Shown in pieces: positions 55,081-64,000 of a stretch of DNA of 64,000 nucleotides. How positions within the stretch are numbered: the first letter of the stretch is position 1; each line of letters begins with the position of its first letter. The notes below the pieces were generated by a model. It did no database searches, had not been told where the DNA came from, and saw nothing but the letters and a program-made list of their open reading frames with translations. The position numbers and the translations under genes are program-made. This DNA is from Streptomyces fradiae (GTDB lineage Bacteria; Actinomycetota; Actinomycetes; Streptomycetales; Streptomycetaceae): assembly GCF_041270065.1 (NCBI RefSeq), contig NZ_CP065958.1, forward strand, positions 4,836,001 to 4,900,000. The letters run 5' to 3'.

Positions 55081-56541
55081 GTGTTGGATCTGCAGAACGG
55101 TTCCACGGCGGAGCCCTCCGCGCCCGAGGCCGACGGCGGGCCCGCGGACGGGTCGCCCGGCGGTCTCGCGCCCGCACCCGTCCGCCCGTACGCGATCGTC
55201 GCCGCCGTGTTCGGCGCGCTGTACTTCCTCTACTCCTGGGTGCAGTACGAACACTTCCGCACGCCCTCCTGGGACCTCGGGATCTTCGAGCAGTCCGTCA
55301 GGGCGTACGCCGAGCTGCGCGCCCCGATCGTCGACATCAAGGGCCCCGGCTTCCTCATACTCGGGGACCACTTCAGTCCCGTGACGGCGCTCCTCGCGCC
55401 GCTCTACTGGGTGTGGTCCTCCCCGCTCGCGCTGCTCTTCGCGCAGGCCGCGCTGTTCGCCGCCTCCGCCGCCGTGGTCGGCCGCACCGCCCAGCAGGTG
55501 CTCGGCAGCCGGGCCGCCGGAATCGCCCTCACCGTGGCGTACGGGCTGTCATGGGGCCTCCAGGAGGCCGTCAAGTCCGACTTCCACGAGATCGCCTTCG
55601 CCGTCCCGCTGCTCGCCCTGACCTGCCGGGCGCTGCTCCTCGGCCGCTGGACCGCCGCCGTCGCCTGGTCCCTGCCGCTGGTCCTGGTCAAGGAGGACAT
55701 GGGCCTGACGGTCGCCATGGTCGGCGCGGTGCTGTTCCTGAAGGGGCAGCGGCGGCTCGGCGCCGCCCTCGCCGCCTTCGGCACGGCCTTCTTCGCGCTC
55801 ACCGTGCTCGTGCTCATCCCGGCCGCCAGCCGGGTCGGCCAGTACGACTACTGGGCCAAGATCGAGAAGGGCGGCGACGGCAGCCAGGTCTCGTTCGCCG
55901 ACTCGCTCCTCGGCGCGTTCCAGCACGGCGAGAAGTGGGAGATGCTCCTCTTCCTCGTCGGCGTCACCGGCTTCCTGTGCCTGCGCTCCCCGCTGATGCT
56001 GCTGGTGCTGCCCACCCTCGGCTGGCGGTTCCTCTCGCACGACTCCAACCACTGGGGCATGTTCTGGCACTACAACGCCATCCTGATGCCGGTGGTGTTC
56101 CTCGCCCTGGTCGACGCGGTCCGCGCGGTGCGCACCTCGCCGCGGCCCTGGCTCGTCGCGTACGGGCGGGTGGCGGTGCCCGTCGTCACGGCGATCGCGC
56201 TCGTGCACGCCCTCGACATGCCGCTGCGCGAGCTGACCCGCCCCGACACCTACCGCACGGACTCCCGCACCCTCGACGCGCGGCGCGCGGTCGCGGCGGT
56301 GCCGGCGGGCGCGAGCGTCGAGACGAACGTGACGCTCATGGCCCACCTCACCGGGAACCACACCGTCTACTGGGTCGGCGGCGCGCAGGGCGTCCACCCC
56401 GACTACCTCGCCCTCGACCTCTCCTCCGGCTGGTCCCAGCCGGTCACCGACCCGGTCGCGCTGGCCGCCCAGCTGCACCCGGAGGCGCGGTACGCGGTGA
56501 CGGCGATGGCGGGGCAGTTCGCGGTGCTCAAGCGGCAGTGA
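55081..56541 (+). CDS. DUF2079 polytopic membrane protein
   Basis: 486 residues from GTG 55081 after TGGGGG; an earlier in-frame start would lie in the purH terminator. Eight to ten membrane helices with conserved motifs [19 protein letters not shown] and [18 protein letters not shown], then LKEDMG- and [17 protein letters not shown] motifs. This is the DUF2079 family, predicted glycosyltransferase-C-like (acidic residues in the first outer loop). Substrate unknown. It does not belong to the pur operon because of the intervening terminator. Confidence 0.88.
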   Translation: MLDLQNGSTAEPSAPEADGGPADGSPGGLAPAPVRPYAIVAAVFGALYFLYSWVQYEHFRTPSWDLGIFEQSVRAYAELRAPIVDIKGPGFLILGDHFSPVTALLAPLYWVWSSPLALLFAQAALFAASAAVVGRTAQQVLGSRAAGIALTVAYGLSWGLQEAVKSDFHEIAFAVPLLALTCRALLLGRWTAAVAWSLPLVLVKEDMGLTVAMVGAVLFLKGQRRLGAALAAFGTAFFALTVLVLIPAASRVGQYDYWAKIEKGGDGSQVSFADSLLGAFQHGEKWEMLLFLVGVTGFLCLRSPLMLLVLPTLGWRFLSHDSNHWGMFWHYNAILMPVVFLALVDAVRAVRTSPRPWLVAYGRVAVPVVTAIALVHALDMPLRELTRPDTYRTDSRTLDARRAVAAVPAGASVETNVTLMAHLTGNHTVYWVGGAQGVHPDYLALDLSSGWSQPVTDPVALAAQLHPEARYAVTAMAGQFAVLKRQ

Positions 56542-56563
56542 GGCCGCGGTCGGTTGCGGCGGT

Positions 56564-56617
56564 GCGTACGCGAAGGGGCCCCGGTTCCGGACGGAACGGG
56601 GGCCCCTTCGCGTACGC
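56564..56617. terminator. bidirectional terminator, DUF2079 / membrane protein
   Basis: A 25-bp stem with one mismatch (GCGTACGCGAAGGGGCCCC start) and loop GGAC, between convergent genes. The longest stem in the window. Confidence 0.9.
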
Positions 56618-56630
56618 CGCGAGACCGGGA

Positions 56631-57254
56631 TCAGAAGCGCGGGCGCTTGAACCAGGCCGCAGCGTCGCCCTTCGCGAAGAAGACGATGACCAGGATGCCG
56701 AGCACGAGGCTGACCAGCGCGAAGACGTTGGCGCCGAGGAGGCTGATCAGGCTGCCCAGGGTCACGAGCGAGCCGTAGACGATGCCGCCGACGCGGACGC
56801 CGTTGCCGCCGGTCGCCGTCTTGACGGCCGTCATGATCGCCCAGACGCCGAAGGCGACGGCGATGATGCCGACGACGACGAAGACGCCGGTGAGGGCGGC
56901 CGAGGCGCCCTCGGTGTTGCTGAACTCACTGCTGCTCTTCGACATCTCGTCGACGAACGCGCTGCCGCCCACCGCGGCGGCGATGCCGCCGAGGACCTGG
57001 AGCACGCCCAGGATCCACAGCATCACGCGGGCCGCCTTCACGCCGCCCGGCATCTCCGCCGGTGCGCCCGGGTACCCGCCGCCGTACGGCGACACCGGCG
57101 GGGCCGCCGGGTAGCCGTAGCCCTGCTGCGGCGGGACGCCCTGCGGGGCCTGCTGGGGGTAGCCGTAACCGGGCTGGCCCTGCGGGGGCTGGCCGTATCC
57201 GGGCTGGCCCTGCGGCTGCTGGCCGTAGGGGTTGTTCGGGTCGCCGAAGCTCAT
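56631..57254 (-). CDS. Gln/Pro/Tyr-rich membrane protein
   Basis: 207 residues from ATG 57254 after CGGAGGA. The first 70 residues are repeats of the [10 protein letters not shown] type, followed by four helices ([63 protein letters not shown] and [18 protein letters not shown]). Common in actinobacteria; function unknown. Starts 240 bp from the divergent folD gene. Confidence 0.85.
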   Translation of the reverse strand: MSFGDPNNPYGQQPQGQPGYGQPPQGQPGYGYPQQAPQGVPPQQGYGYPAAPPVSPYGGGYPGAPAEMPGGVKAARVMLWILGVLQVLGGIAAAVGGSAFVDEMSKSSSEFSNTEGASAALTGVFVVVGIIAVAFGVWAIMTAVKTATGGNGVRVGGIVYGSLVTLGSLISLLGANVFALVSLVLGILVIVFFAKGDAAAWFKRPRF

Positions 57255-57494
57255 CGGGGGTTCCTCCGTTGGTTCCTGTGCAGGGACGTGCGTCGCGGCC
57301 CTGCGCGGAGGAGGTGTCATGCGTGTCTCACGACGTATGAGCGGTGTTGCCCCCCGGCACTGCTCGCGGCACTGCGCAGATCATCGTCGTCAAAACGGCG
57401 ACTGCTTGTCCAGTCGATACGCAGTGCGGTTGTGCAAGTGCAACCTCTGCTTCCGAATTGGAATCCGGCGGGGCCCATCCGGGAAGATGTCCGC

Positions 57495-58355
57495 ATGAGC
57501 GCCCAGATTCTCGATGGCAAGGCCACCGCAGCCGCGATCAAGTCCGATCTGACCGTCCGTGTGGCGGCTCTCAAGGAGCGGGGCGTCACGCCCGGCCTCG
57601 GCACCGTCCTGGTCGGCGACGACCCGGGCAGCCAGAAGTACGTCGCCGGCAAGCACCGCGACTGCGCGCAGGTCGGCATCGCCTCCATCCAGCGCGAACT
57701 CCCCGGCACCGCCACGCAGGAGGAGATCGAGGCGGTCGTGCGCGAGCTCAACGAGGACCCGGCCTGCACCGGTTACATCGTGCAGCTGCCGCTCCCCAAG
57801 GGCATCGACGAGAACCGCATCCTGGAGCTCATGGACCCGGCGAAGGACGCCGACGGCCTGCACCCGATGAACCTCGGCCGGCTCGTCCTCAACGAGCCCG
57901 CCCCGCTGCCCTGCACCCCCAACGGCGTCATCACGCTGCTGCGCCGGCACGGCGTGGAGATCAACGGCGCGGAGGTCGTGGTCGTGGGCCGGGGCGTGAC
58001 CATCGGGCGCCCCATGCCGCTGCTGCTGACCCGCCGCTCCGAGAACGCCACCGTGACCCAGTGCCACACCGGCACCAAGGACCTCGCGGCGCACCTGCGG
58101 CGCGCCGACATCATCGTCGCGGCGGCCGGTGTCGGGCATCTGATCAAGCCGGAGGACGTGAAGCCGGGCGCGGCCGTGCTCGACGTCGGCGTCTCGCGCG
58201 ACGCCGACGGCAAGATCGTCGGCGACGTCCACCCGGGCGTGACCGAGGTGGCCGGCTGGATCTCCCCGAACCCGGGCGGCGTCGGCCCGATGACCCGCGC
58301 CCAGCTGCTCGTCAACGTCGTCGAGGCCGCCGAGCGCGCGGCCGGGGTCCGCTGA
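57495..58355 (+). CDS. folD: methylene-THF dehydrogenase / cyclohydrolase
   Basis: Interconverts 5,10-methylene-, methenyl- and 10-formyl-THF, supplying purN and purH. 286 residues from ATG 57495 with GGGAAG 8 nt upstream. The catalytic KHRDC region, [31 protein letters not shown], and the NADP loop [20 protein letters not shown] and [12 protein letters not shown] motifs are clear. The GRGVTIGRP segment normally reads GRSxxVGxP. A DUF3017 gene follows after 2 bp. Confidence 0.96.
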   Translation: MSAQILDGKATAAAIKSDLTVRVAALKERGVTPGLGTVLVGDDPGSQKYVAGKHRDCAQVGIASIQRELPGTATQEEIEAVVRELNEDPACTGYIVQLPLPKGIDENRILELMDPAKDADGLHPMNLGRLVLNEPAPLPCTPNGVITLLRRHGVEINGAEVVVVGRGVTIGRPMPLLLTRRSENATVTQCHTGTKDLAAHLRRADIIVAAAGVGHLIKPEDVKPGAAVLDVGVSRDADGKIVGDVHPGVTEVAGWISPNPGGVGPMTRAQLLVNVVEAAERAAGVR

Positions 58356-58357
58356 CC

Positions 58358-58885
58358 ATGTCTTCCTCCGACGCGGAGGTGCCGCGGACCTCGGAGGAGC
58401 CGGACGCCGGTGCGGACCCCGGTGCCGGTGCGGGTGTGGGTGCGGCCGAGGGGGCCCCGGCTGCCGATGGGGCCGAGGCCGTACGCCCGCGCCGCCACCC
58501 CCGGGCCACGCTCACGACCACGACCGCCCGCCCCGAGGGCGGCGGCCGGGCGGCGCCGGGCGACGCGTCGGCGCCCGCGCGCCAGTGGCCGCTGCTCACC
58601 GTGCTCGGCCTGTCCGCGCTCGGGCTGCTGATCGTGGGCACCGACCTGTTCCCGCAGGCCTTCCGGGTCGGCACCCTGCTGGTCGGGGCGGCGCTCCTGA
58701 CCGGTGCGGTGCTGCGCCGCGTACTGCCCTCGGTCGGCATGCTGGCGGTGCGCTCCCGCTTCACCGACATGATCACGTACGGGGTGATGGGCGGCCTGAT
58801 CGTGCTGCTCGCCCTGATGGTGCAGCCGGAGCCCTGGCTGCGGATCCCGTTCCTGGAGGACATCCTCCATCTGACGGTGAGCTGA
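58358..58885 (+). CDS. DUF3017 membrane protein
   Basis: 175 residues, starting 2 bp after the folD stop with no separate SD, so probably translated by re-initiation. The N-terminal 85 residues are Ala/Gly/Pro low complexity. Three membrane helices follow (LLTVLGLSALGLLIVGTDLF, RVGTLLVGAALLTGAVLRRV and ITYGVMGGLIVLLALMV). This matches DUF3017, which is widely coupled to folD in actinobacteria; function unknown. A terminator lies 23 bp downstream. Confidence 0.88.
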   Translation: MSSSDAEVPRTSEEPDAGADPGAGAGVGAAEGAPAADGAEAVRPRRHPRATLTTTTARPEGGGRAAPGDASAPARQWPLLTVLGLSALGLLIVGTDLFPQAFRVGTLLVGAALLTGAVLRRVLPSVGMLAVRSRFTDMITYGVMGGLIVLLALMVQPEPWLRIPFLEDILHLTVS

Positions 58886-58907
58886 GGCCTGCCTCGCAGA
58901 GAAGTGA

Positions 58908-58945
58908 CGGCGCCCGTCCTCTCCCCCGTGGGAGGACGGGCGCCG
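58908..58945 (+). terminator. folD-DUF3017 operon terminator
   Basis: A perfect 14-bp stem CGGCGCCCGTCCTC/GAGGACGGGCGCCG with a 10-nt loop. Confidence 0.85.
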
Positions 58946-60208
<1,263 letters not shown>

Positions 60209-60224
60209 GTCTGACCGCTTTCCT

Positions 60225-60261
60225 CAGCGCCCCCGGCCGGATTCTCCGGCCGGGGGCGCTG
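60225..60261. terminator. bidirectional terminator, mdh / PEP-mutase family gene
   Basis: A perfect 16-bp stem CAGCGCCCCCGGCCGG/CCGGCCGGGGGCGCTG with loop ATTCT, followed by a T-rich GTGTTGTGT. Confidence 0.9.
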
Positions 60262-60280
60262 TGTTGTGTCCGGGGCCGGG

Positions 60281-61015
60281 CTATGCGCCGCGCAACTCCT
60301 CGGCCAGAGCGCGGACATGGTCGAGCGTACGGAGCAACAGGCCCGGGCCGAAGGTGATGCGGGTCGCGCCCAGGCGGCCGAGCTCCGCGAACGGCGGGCT
60401 GTCCGGGCGGGCCAGGAAGTTGAGGGGCAGGTCCGCGCCGAGACCAGAACGCAGGGCCGGCAGGTCGGCGACCGGGGCGGCGATCGGGTACACGCAGTCG
60501 GCGCCCGCCGCCGCGTACCGCAGGGACCGGGCCACGGCCGCGGTCGCGGGGGCGGGGACGTCGCGCAGGTAGACGTCGACGCGGGCGTTGACGAAGAGCG
60601 CGTCCCCGGCCTCCGCCCGTACCGCCGCCAGCAGGTCGGCGTGCTCATGGGCGTCCCTCAGACCGCCCCGGCCGTCGGAGTCCTCCAGGTTCACTCCGGC
60701 CGCGCCGGTCTCCAGGACCCGTTCGACGAGCTCCTTCGGCGCGAGCCCGTAACCGCCCTCCACGTCCGCGGTCACCGGGACGGACACCGCCCGGACGATC
60801 CGCGCGACCTGGGCGAACATCTCGTCGGCGGGCGTGCTCCCGTCCTCGTACCCCAGCGAGCGGGCGATCCCGGCGCTGGGCGTGGCGAGGGCCGGGAAGC
60901 CGGCCGCCTCGAAGGCGACGGCGCTCGCCGCGTCCCACGGGCCGGGCAGCACCAGCGGATCGCCGGCCGCCCGGCCGAGGTGCAGCGCGCGGAGCGCGAG
61001 GGCCGGACCGCTCAC
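60281..61015 (-). CDS. isocitrate lyase / PEP mutase family protein
   Basis: 244 residues from GTG 61015, overlapping the AhpD-like gene stop by 4 nt (GTGA). TIM barrel with PGPWDAASAVAFEAAGFPA, SVPVTADVEGGYG, AAGVNLEDSDG and FVNARVDVYLR, the metal-binding pattern of the PEP-mutase/ICL superfamily. It lacks the KKCGH loop of true isocitrate lyase, so a C-C or P-C lyase on another small 2-oxo or carboxy acid is more likely. Substrate unknown. The coupling with a carboxymuconolactone-decarboxylase-type gene is conserved-looking. Confidence 0.85.
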   Translation of the reverse strand: MSGPALALRALHLGRAAGDPLVLPGPWDAASAVAFEAAGFPALATPSAGIARSLGYEDGSTPADEMFAQVARIVRAVSVPVTADVEGGYGLAPKELVERVLETGAAGVNLEDSDGRGGLRDAHEHADLLAAVRAEAGDALFVNARVDVYLRDVPAPATAAVARSLRYAAAGADCVYPIAAPVADLPALRSGLGADLPLNFLARPDSPPFAELGRLGATRITFGPGLLLRTLDHVRALAEELRGA

Positions 61016-61536
61016 TTCTTGTACGCCCCGGGGGTGTAGTGGCCCGGGACCATCCGGGTGGTCACGGCGATCCGGTTCCAGGAGTTGATCGTCACGATCG
61101 CGCCGATGACGTGCGCGAGCTCGGTCTCCTCGAAGTGGCGGGCCGCCTCCGCGTACACCTCGTCCGGCACGAAGCCGTCGGTGAGGACGGTGACCGCCTC
61201 CGTCAGGGCAAGGGCGGCGAGCTCCCGCTCCGTGTAGAAGTGCTTCGACTCGCGCCAGGCCGCCAGCTGCACGATCCGCTGGACGCTCTCGCCCGCCGCC
61301 AGCGCGTCCTTGGTGTGCATGTCCAGGCAGAAGGCGCAGTTGTTGATCTGCGAGGCGCGGATCTTGATCAGCTCGTAGAGCTTCGGCTCGACGTGCTTGG
61401 ACGCGGCGATCTCCAGGCCGATCATGGCCTTGTAGAACTCGGGGTGGCGCTCGGCGAAGGCCTGCCGGGCCGGGTGCTCGGGAACGTATGCCGTCGTGGC
61501 GGCCTGTGCGGTGTCCTGCGTCGTGGTGGTGGTCAT
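61012..61536 (-). CDS. AhpD-like carboxymuconolactone-decarboxylase family protein
   Basis: 174 residues from ATG 61536 (a GTG at 61545 lies closer to the promoter). The redox motif NNCAFCLDMHTKDA (Cx2C...H) and the YELIKIRASQI helix match AhpD/CMD peroxidase-type proteins, which reduce peroxides or act as trimeric oxidoreductases. There is no SD; a TACGGT -10-like box lies 7 nt upstream, giving a leaderless transcript. Divergent from the MocR regulator with only 47 bp between starts, so probably regulated by it. Confidence 0.88.
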   Translation of the reverse strand: MTTTTTQDTAQAATTAYVPEHPARQAFAERHPEFYKAMIGLEIAASKHVEPKLYELIKIRASQINNCAFCLDMHTKDALAAGESVQRIVQLAAWRESKHFYTERELAALALTEAVTVLTDGFVPDEVYAEAARHFEETELAHVIGAIVTINSWNRIAVTTRMVPGHYTPGAYKK

Positions 61537-61583
61537 GCCGACCACCGTACGGACCGGGTGGTGCCCAGGTATGGTCCATTCCC
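61537..61583. promoter_or_regulatory. 47-bp divergent promoter with inverted GGACC/GGTCC
   Basis: It contains TACGGT for the minus strand and TATGGT (61570-61575) for the plus strand, each within about 8 nt of its ATG. The inverted words GGACC and GGTCC, about 20 bp apart, are a candidate MocR operator. Both transcripts should be leaderless. Confidence 0.5.
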
Positions 61584-63023
61584 ATGGTGAATGACTGGGC
61601 CACTTTCGGCGCCGACCTGCACCTCGAACCGTACGGGCAGGGGGAGGGCCTGCGCGAGGGCCTGATGAACGCGCTCCGCGACGCCGTGCGCAGCGGGCGC
61701 CTCGCCGCCGGGACCCGGCTGCCCTCCTCGCGCTCCCTCGCCGCCGACCTGGGCGTGGCCCGCAACACCGTCGCCGACGCCTACGCCGAGCTCGTCGCCG
61801 AGGGCTGGCTCACCGCCCGGCAGGGCTCCGGCACCCGCGTGGCCCAGCGCTCCGTACCCCGCCGCCAGGCCCCGCGGGCCGCCCCCGCCGTCGCCCCGCA
61901 CAGCCGCTCCGTCACCGCGCTGCCCGCCGGGAAGCCCACGTACAACCTGCGCCCCGGCACCCCCGACCTCGCCTCCTTCCCCCGCGCCGACTGGCTCAAG
62001 GCCGCCCGCAAGGCGCTCATGGCCGCGCCCGACGAGGCCTTCGGTTACGGCGACCCGCGCGGCCGCATCGAACTGCGCACCGTGCTCGCCGAATACCTCG
62101 CGCGGGCCCGCGGCGTGTACGCGCGGCCCGAACGGATCGTGCTCTGCTCGGGGTTCGTGCACGGCCTGATGCTGATGGGGCAGGTGCTGCGGGCCCGCGG
62201 GGTGCGGGAGGTGGCCGTCGAGTCGTACGGCCTCGACGTCCACTGGGACCTGCTCGCCGGCGCCGGGCTGCGGATGCCGGCCCTGCCGTTCGACGAACGC
62301 GGCACCCGCACCGAGGAGTTGGGGGCGCAGGAGCGGGGTGCGATCGGGGCGGTCCTGCTGACGCCCGCCCACCAGTTCCCGACCGGCGGCGCCCTCCGGC
62401 CCGACCGGCGCGCGGCGGCCGTCGACTGGGCGCGGGCGGCCGGCGGGCTGCTCCTGGAGGACGACTACGACGGCGAGTTCCGCTACGACCGGCAGCCGGT
62501 GGGCGCCTTGCAGGGGCTCGACCCGGACCGGGTCGTCTACCTCGGCACCGCGAGCAAGTCCCTCGCGCCGGGCCTGCGGATCGCCTGGATGGTGCTGCCC
62601 GAACAGCTCGTCGACGAGGTCGTCGCGACGAAGGGCACCGTCGACTGGGTGTCCAGCGCGACCGACCAGCTCACCTTCGCGGAGTTCCTCGCCTCCGGCG
62701 CGTACGACCGGCACGTACGGGCCATGCGGCTGCGCTACCGGCGCCGCCGCGACCAGCTCGTCGCGGCGGTCGCCGCCGCCTCGCCCGAGACCCGGATCAG
62801 CGGCATCGCGGCCGGACTGCACGCGGTCCTCGAACTCCCCGAGGGCACCGAGGAGTCGGTGCTGCGCGCCGCCGCCTTCCAGGGCCTGGCCCTGCTCGGC
62901 ATCAACCGCTTCCGCCACCCCACCGTCCCGCGCACCCGCGACGCCCTGGTCGTCGGCTACGGCACCCCCTCGGACAGCGCCTGGTCGGGCGCGCTCGAGG
63001 CGCTCTGCCGGGTGCTGCCCTAG
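61584..63023 (+). CDS. MocR/PdxR-type transcriptional regulator
   Basis: 479 residues: an N-terminal GntR winged helix (LREGLMNALRDAVRSGRLAAG, then LPSSRSLAADLGVARNTVADAY) joined to a fold-type I aminotransferase domain (from about residue 115) with the PLP Lys in GTASKSLAPGLRIAW (about 330) and an intact Asp in LEDDYDGEFRYDRQPVG. Such proteins bind PLP and usually autoregulate. It probably controls the divergent AhpD-like/PEP-mutase pair. ATG 61584, leaderless. Its stop shares CTAG with the convergent dienelactone hydrolase gene. Confidence 0.92.
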   Translation: MVNDWATFGADLHLEPYGQGEGLREGLMNALRDAVRSGRLAAGTRLPSSRSLAADLGVARNTVADAYAELVAEGWLTARQGSGTRVAQRSVPRRQAPRAAPAVAPHSRSVTALPAGKPTYNLRPGTPDLASFPRADWLKAARKALMAAPDEAFGYGDPRGRIELRTVLAEYLARARGVYARPERIVLCSGFVHGLMLMGQVLRARGVREVAVESYGLDVHWDLLAGAGLRMPALPFDERGTRTEELGAQERGAIGAVLLTPAHQFPTGGALRPDRRAAAVDWARAAGGLLLEDDYDGEFRYDRQPVGALQGLDPDRVVYLGTASKSLAPGLRIAWMVLPEQLVDEVVATKGTVDWVSSATDQLTFAEFLASGAYDRHVRAMRLRYRRRRDQLVAAVAAASPETRISGIAAGLHAVLELPEGTEESVLRAAAFQGLALLGINRFRHPTVPRTRDALVVGYGTPSDSAWSGALEALCRVLP

Positions 63024-63850
63024 GGCCTGTCCGGCCGTGTCTGGCGAGGCAGCAGCCGGGCGGTGAGGAAGGCGAGGATCTCGTCGCGGGCGCGGAGGGT
63101 CGGATGCCCGGCCTCGTCGACGAGGTGCGCCGTGACGACGCTGTGCGGGGAGCCGACGACCTCGGCGAAGAAGGGCGGCGGGGCGGGGTTCGCGGCGCTG
63201 TCCGGCAGGACCCGGCCGTCGAACGCGTCGCCGAGGAGCGCGCGGTACGCAGCGAAGCGCTGCCCCGTGCACCAGCGGTCGCCCTCGAAGCGGTAGGCGA
63301 GGACGGTGAGCCCGTCGCGGGTCAGCCGGTCACGGACGGCCCGCGCGTCGGCCGGGTCCAGCTCGATCCCGGCGGGGTCGTCGAGGGGGAGGGAGGGATG
63401 GTTGACGACGGGCGCGACGACGGCCGGCTCCAGGGCCATGGTGAGCGCGAAGTTGCCGGTGAAGCAGAGCCCGATCGCGCCCACGCCGGGCCCGCCGCAC
63501 TCCGCGTGCGCCTGGCGCGCAAGGCCGCGCAGCCACCGGGTGACGGGGCTGGTGCCGCCGCCGGCGAACGCGCGGAACTCCGCGCTGACGCAGGCCCGGC
63601 GGACCACCTCCTGACCGCCGTCGGCCGTAGGGAACGCGCCGTCGGTGCCGAACAGGGACGGCACGTACACGGTCAGGCCCGCGTCCCGCACCCAGCGGGC
63701 GAGCCGCAGCACGTCGGGGCTGATGCCCGGCATCTCGGGCAGCACGACGACGGCGGGCCCGGCGCCGGCGACGTACACGTGCTTGGTCACGCCGTGGACG
63801 GTGACGCGGCGGCGGTCGAAGTCCTCGATGGGATCGTCGTCTCTGGTCAT
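63020..63850 (-). CDS. dienelactone hydrolase family protein
   Basis: 276 residues. Alpha/beta hydrolase with the Cys nucleophile in GAIGLCFTGNFALTMAL (about 147), an Asp region around LAYRFEGDRWC and a catalytic His in VDEAGHPTL. The PEMPGISPDVLRLARWV segment supports the DLH family (carboxymethylenebutenolidase-like). ATG 63850. Its stop overlaps the MocR stop in CTAG. Substrate unknown. Confidence 0.85.
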   Translation of the reverse strand: MTRDDDPIEDFDRRRVTVHGVTKHVYVAGAGPAVVVLPEMPGISPDVLRLARWVRDAGLTVYVPSLFGTDGAFPTADGGQEVVRRACVSAEFRAFAGGGTSPVTRWLRGLARQAHAECGGPGVGAIGLCFTGNFALTMALEPAVVAPVVNHPSLPLDDPAGIELDPADARAVRDRLTRDGLTVLAYRFEGDRWCTGQRFAAYRALLGDAFDGRVLPDSAANPAPPPFFAEVVGSPHSVVTAHLVDEAGHPTLRARDEILAFLTARLLPRQTRPDRP

Positions 63851-64000
63851 GGGCGTCAGCGTGACGGGCCGTGAGGTGTCCCGTTGAGGGGCCGGATCGC
63901 CAATGCCAGGGGTGATCTCGCCAGAGTGGGTGAGTGCTGGGGCTGCGGTGTGGATCGATGTCTTGACGAACGGAATGTCCGGGGTCGAATGTGTGACCCT
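63851..64000. other. right end, no gene seen
   Basis: The last 150 bp hold no open frame I can support; it may be the promoter region of the next gene outside the window. Confidence 0.4.

Overview
The window is chromosomal DNA of a Streptomyces or a very close relative. It has very high GC, GTG and TTG starts, many leaderless starts, and genes typical of the genus: the HrdB-controlling sigma factor ShbA, clustered membrane Ser/Thr kinases, a PspC-type two-component pair and NlpC/P60 hydrolases. From memory, the gene order follows the S. coelicolor stretch from guaB to mdh. It also keeps two blocks known from Mycobacterium: guaB-guaB3-(GMC oxidoreductase), and uvrD1/pcrA-M23 peptidase-sucCD-perM-purN-purH. 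I saw no rRNA, tRNA, IS element, prophage or CRISPR array. Coding density is high, and convergent gene pairs are usually separated by long GC-rich hairpins.

Layout. 1-3.5 kb: end of shbA, then guaB and guaB3. 3.6-7.5 kb: a small membrane protein, a nucleotide-sugar dehydrogenase-like protein lacking its catalytic Cys, and glpD. 7.6-15.1 kb: three membrane Ser/Thr kinase-type receptors; the middle one is a pseudokinase split by a long acidic insert. 15.3-18.8 kb: succinate-semialdehyde dehydrogenase and a GMC oxidoreductase. 19.4-21.7 kb: chorismate mutase behind a probable Phe/Tyr leader-peptide attenuator, then guaA. 21.8-28.5 kb: an aldolase-II protein, membrane proteins, a PspC protein and a divergent PspC-kinase/response-regulator pair. 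28.5-31.6 kb: two NlpC/P60 cell-wall hydrolases around a small membrane protein. 31.9-37.7 kb: pcrA, an M23 peptidase, a lipase and icmB. 37.8-46.2 kb: a five-gene system (SWIM protein and DUF5691 on one strand; MoxR ATPase, DUF5682 and VWA on the other). 46.6-54.9 kb: sucCD, a regulator-like membrane protein, perM-like DUF6350, a membrane protein and purNH. 55-60.2 kb: DUF2079, a membrane protein, folD, DUF3017 and mdh. 60.3-63.9 kb: a PEP-mutase/ICL family protein, an AhpD-like protein, a divergent MocR regulator and a dienelactone hydrolase.

Main discovery candidate. The 139-bp divergent promoter of the five-gene MoxR/SWIM system carries, on both strands, the motif TTGTCAGTG-N8-(T/C)AnnnT. 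This is the known consensus of the RecA-independent (PafBC-controlled) DNA-damage promoter of actinobacteria. The same motif (CTGTCAGTC-N8-TAGACT) precedes pcrA about 9.5 kb away, and a weaker match precedes the small membrane protein at 3.6-4.1 kb. This predicts that a little-understood MoxR-VWA-SWIM machine, related to E. coli yehLMPQ, belongs to the mitomycin-type damage response. Other strong leads are the Phe/Tyr attenuator before chorismate mutase, the split pseudokinase, the Cys-less dehydrogenase, and a CRP-like site about 62 bp upstream of the predicted sucC transcription start.

How the genes work together. Purine and C1 metabolism (guaB, guaA, purN, purH, folD), the TCA cycle and C4 metabolism (sucCD, mdh, succinate-semialdehyde dehydrogenase) and respiration-linked glycerol use (glpD) form the housekeeping frame. 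Cell-envelope growth and sensing (kinases, NlpC/P60, M23, PerM-like, PspC) is interleaved with it. All motif calls are by eye, without database searches.
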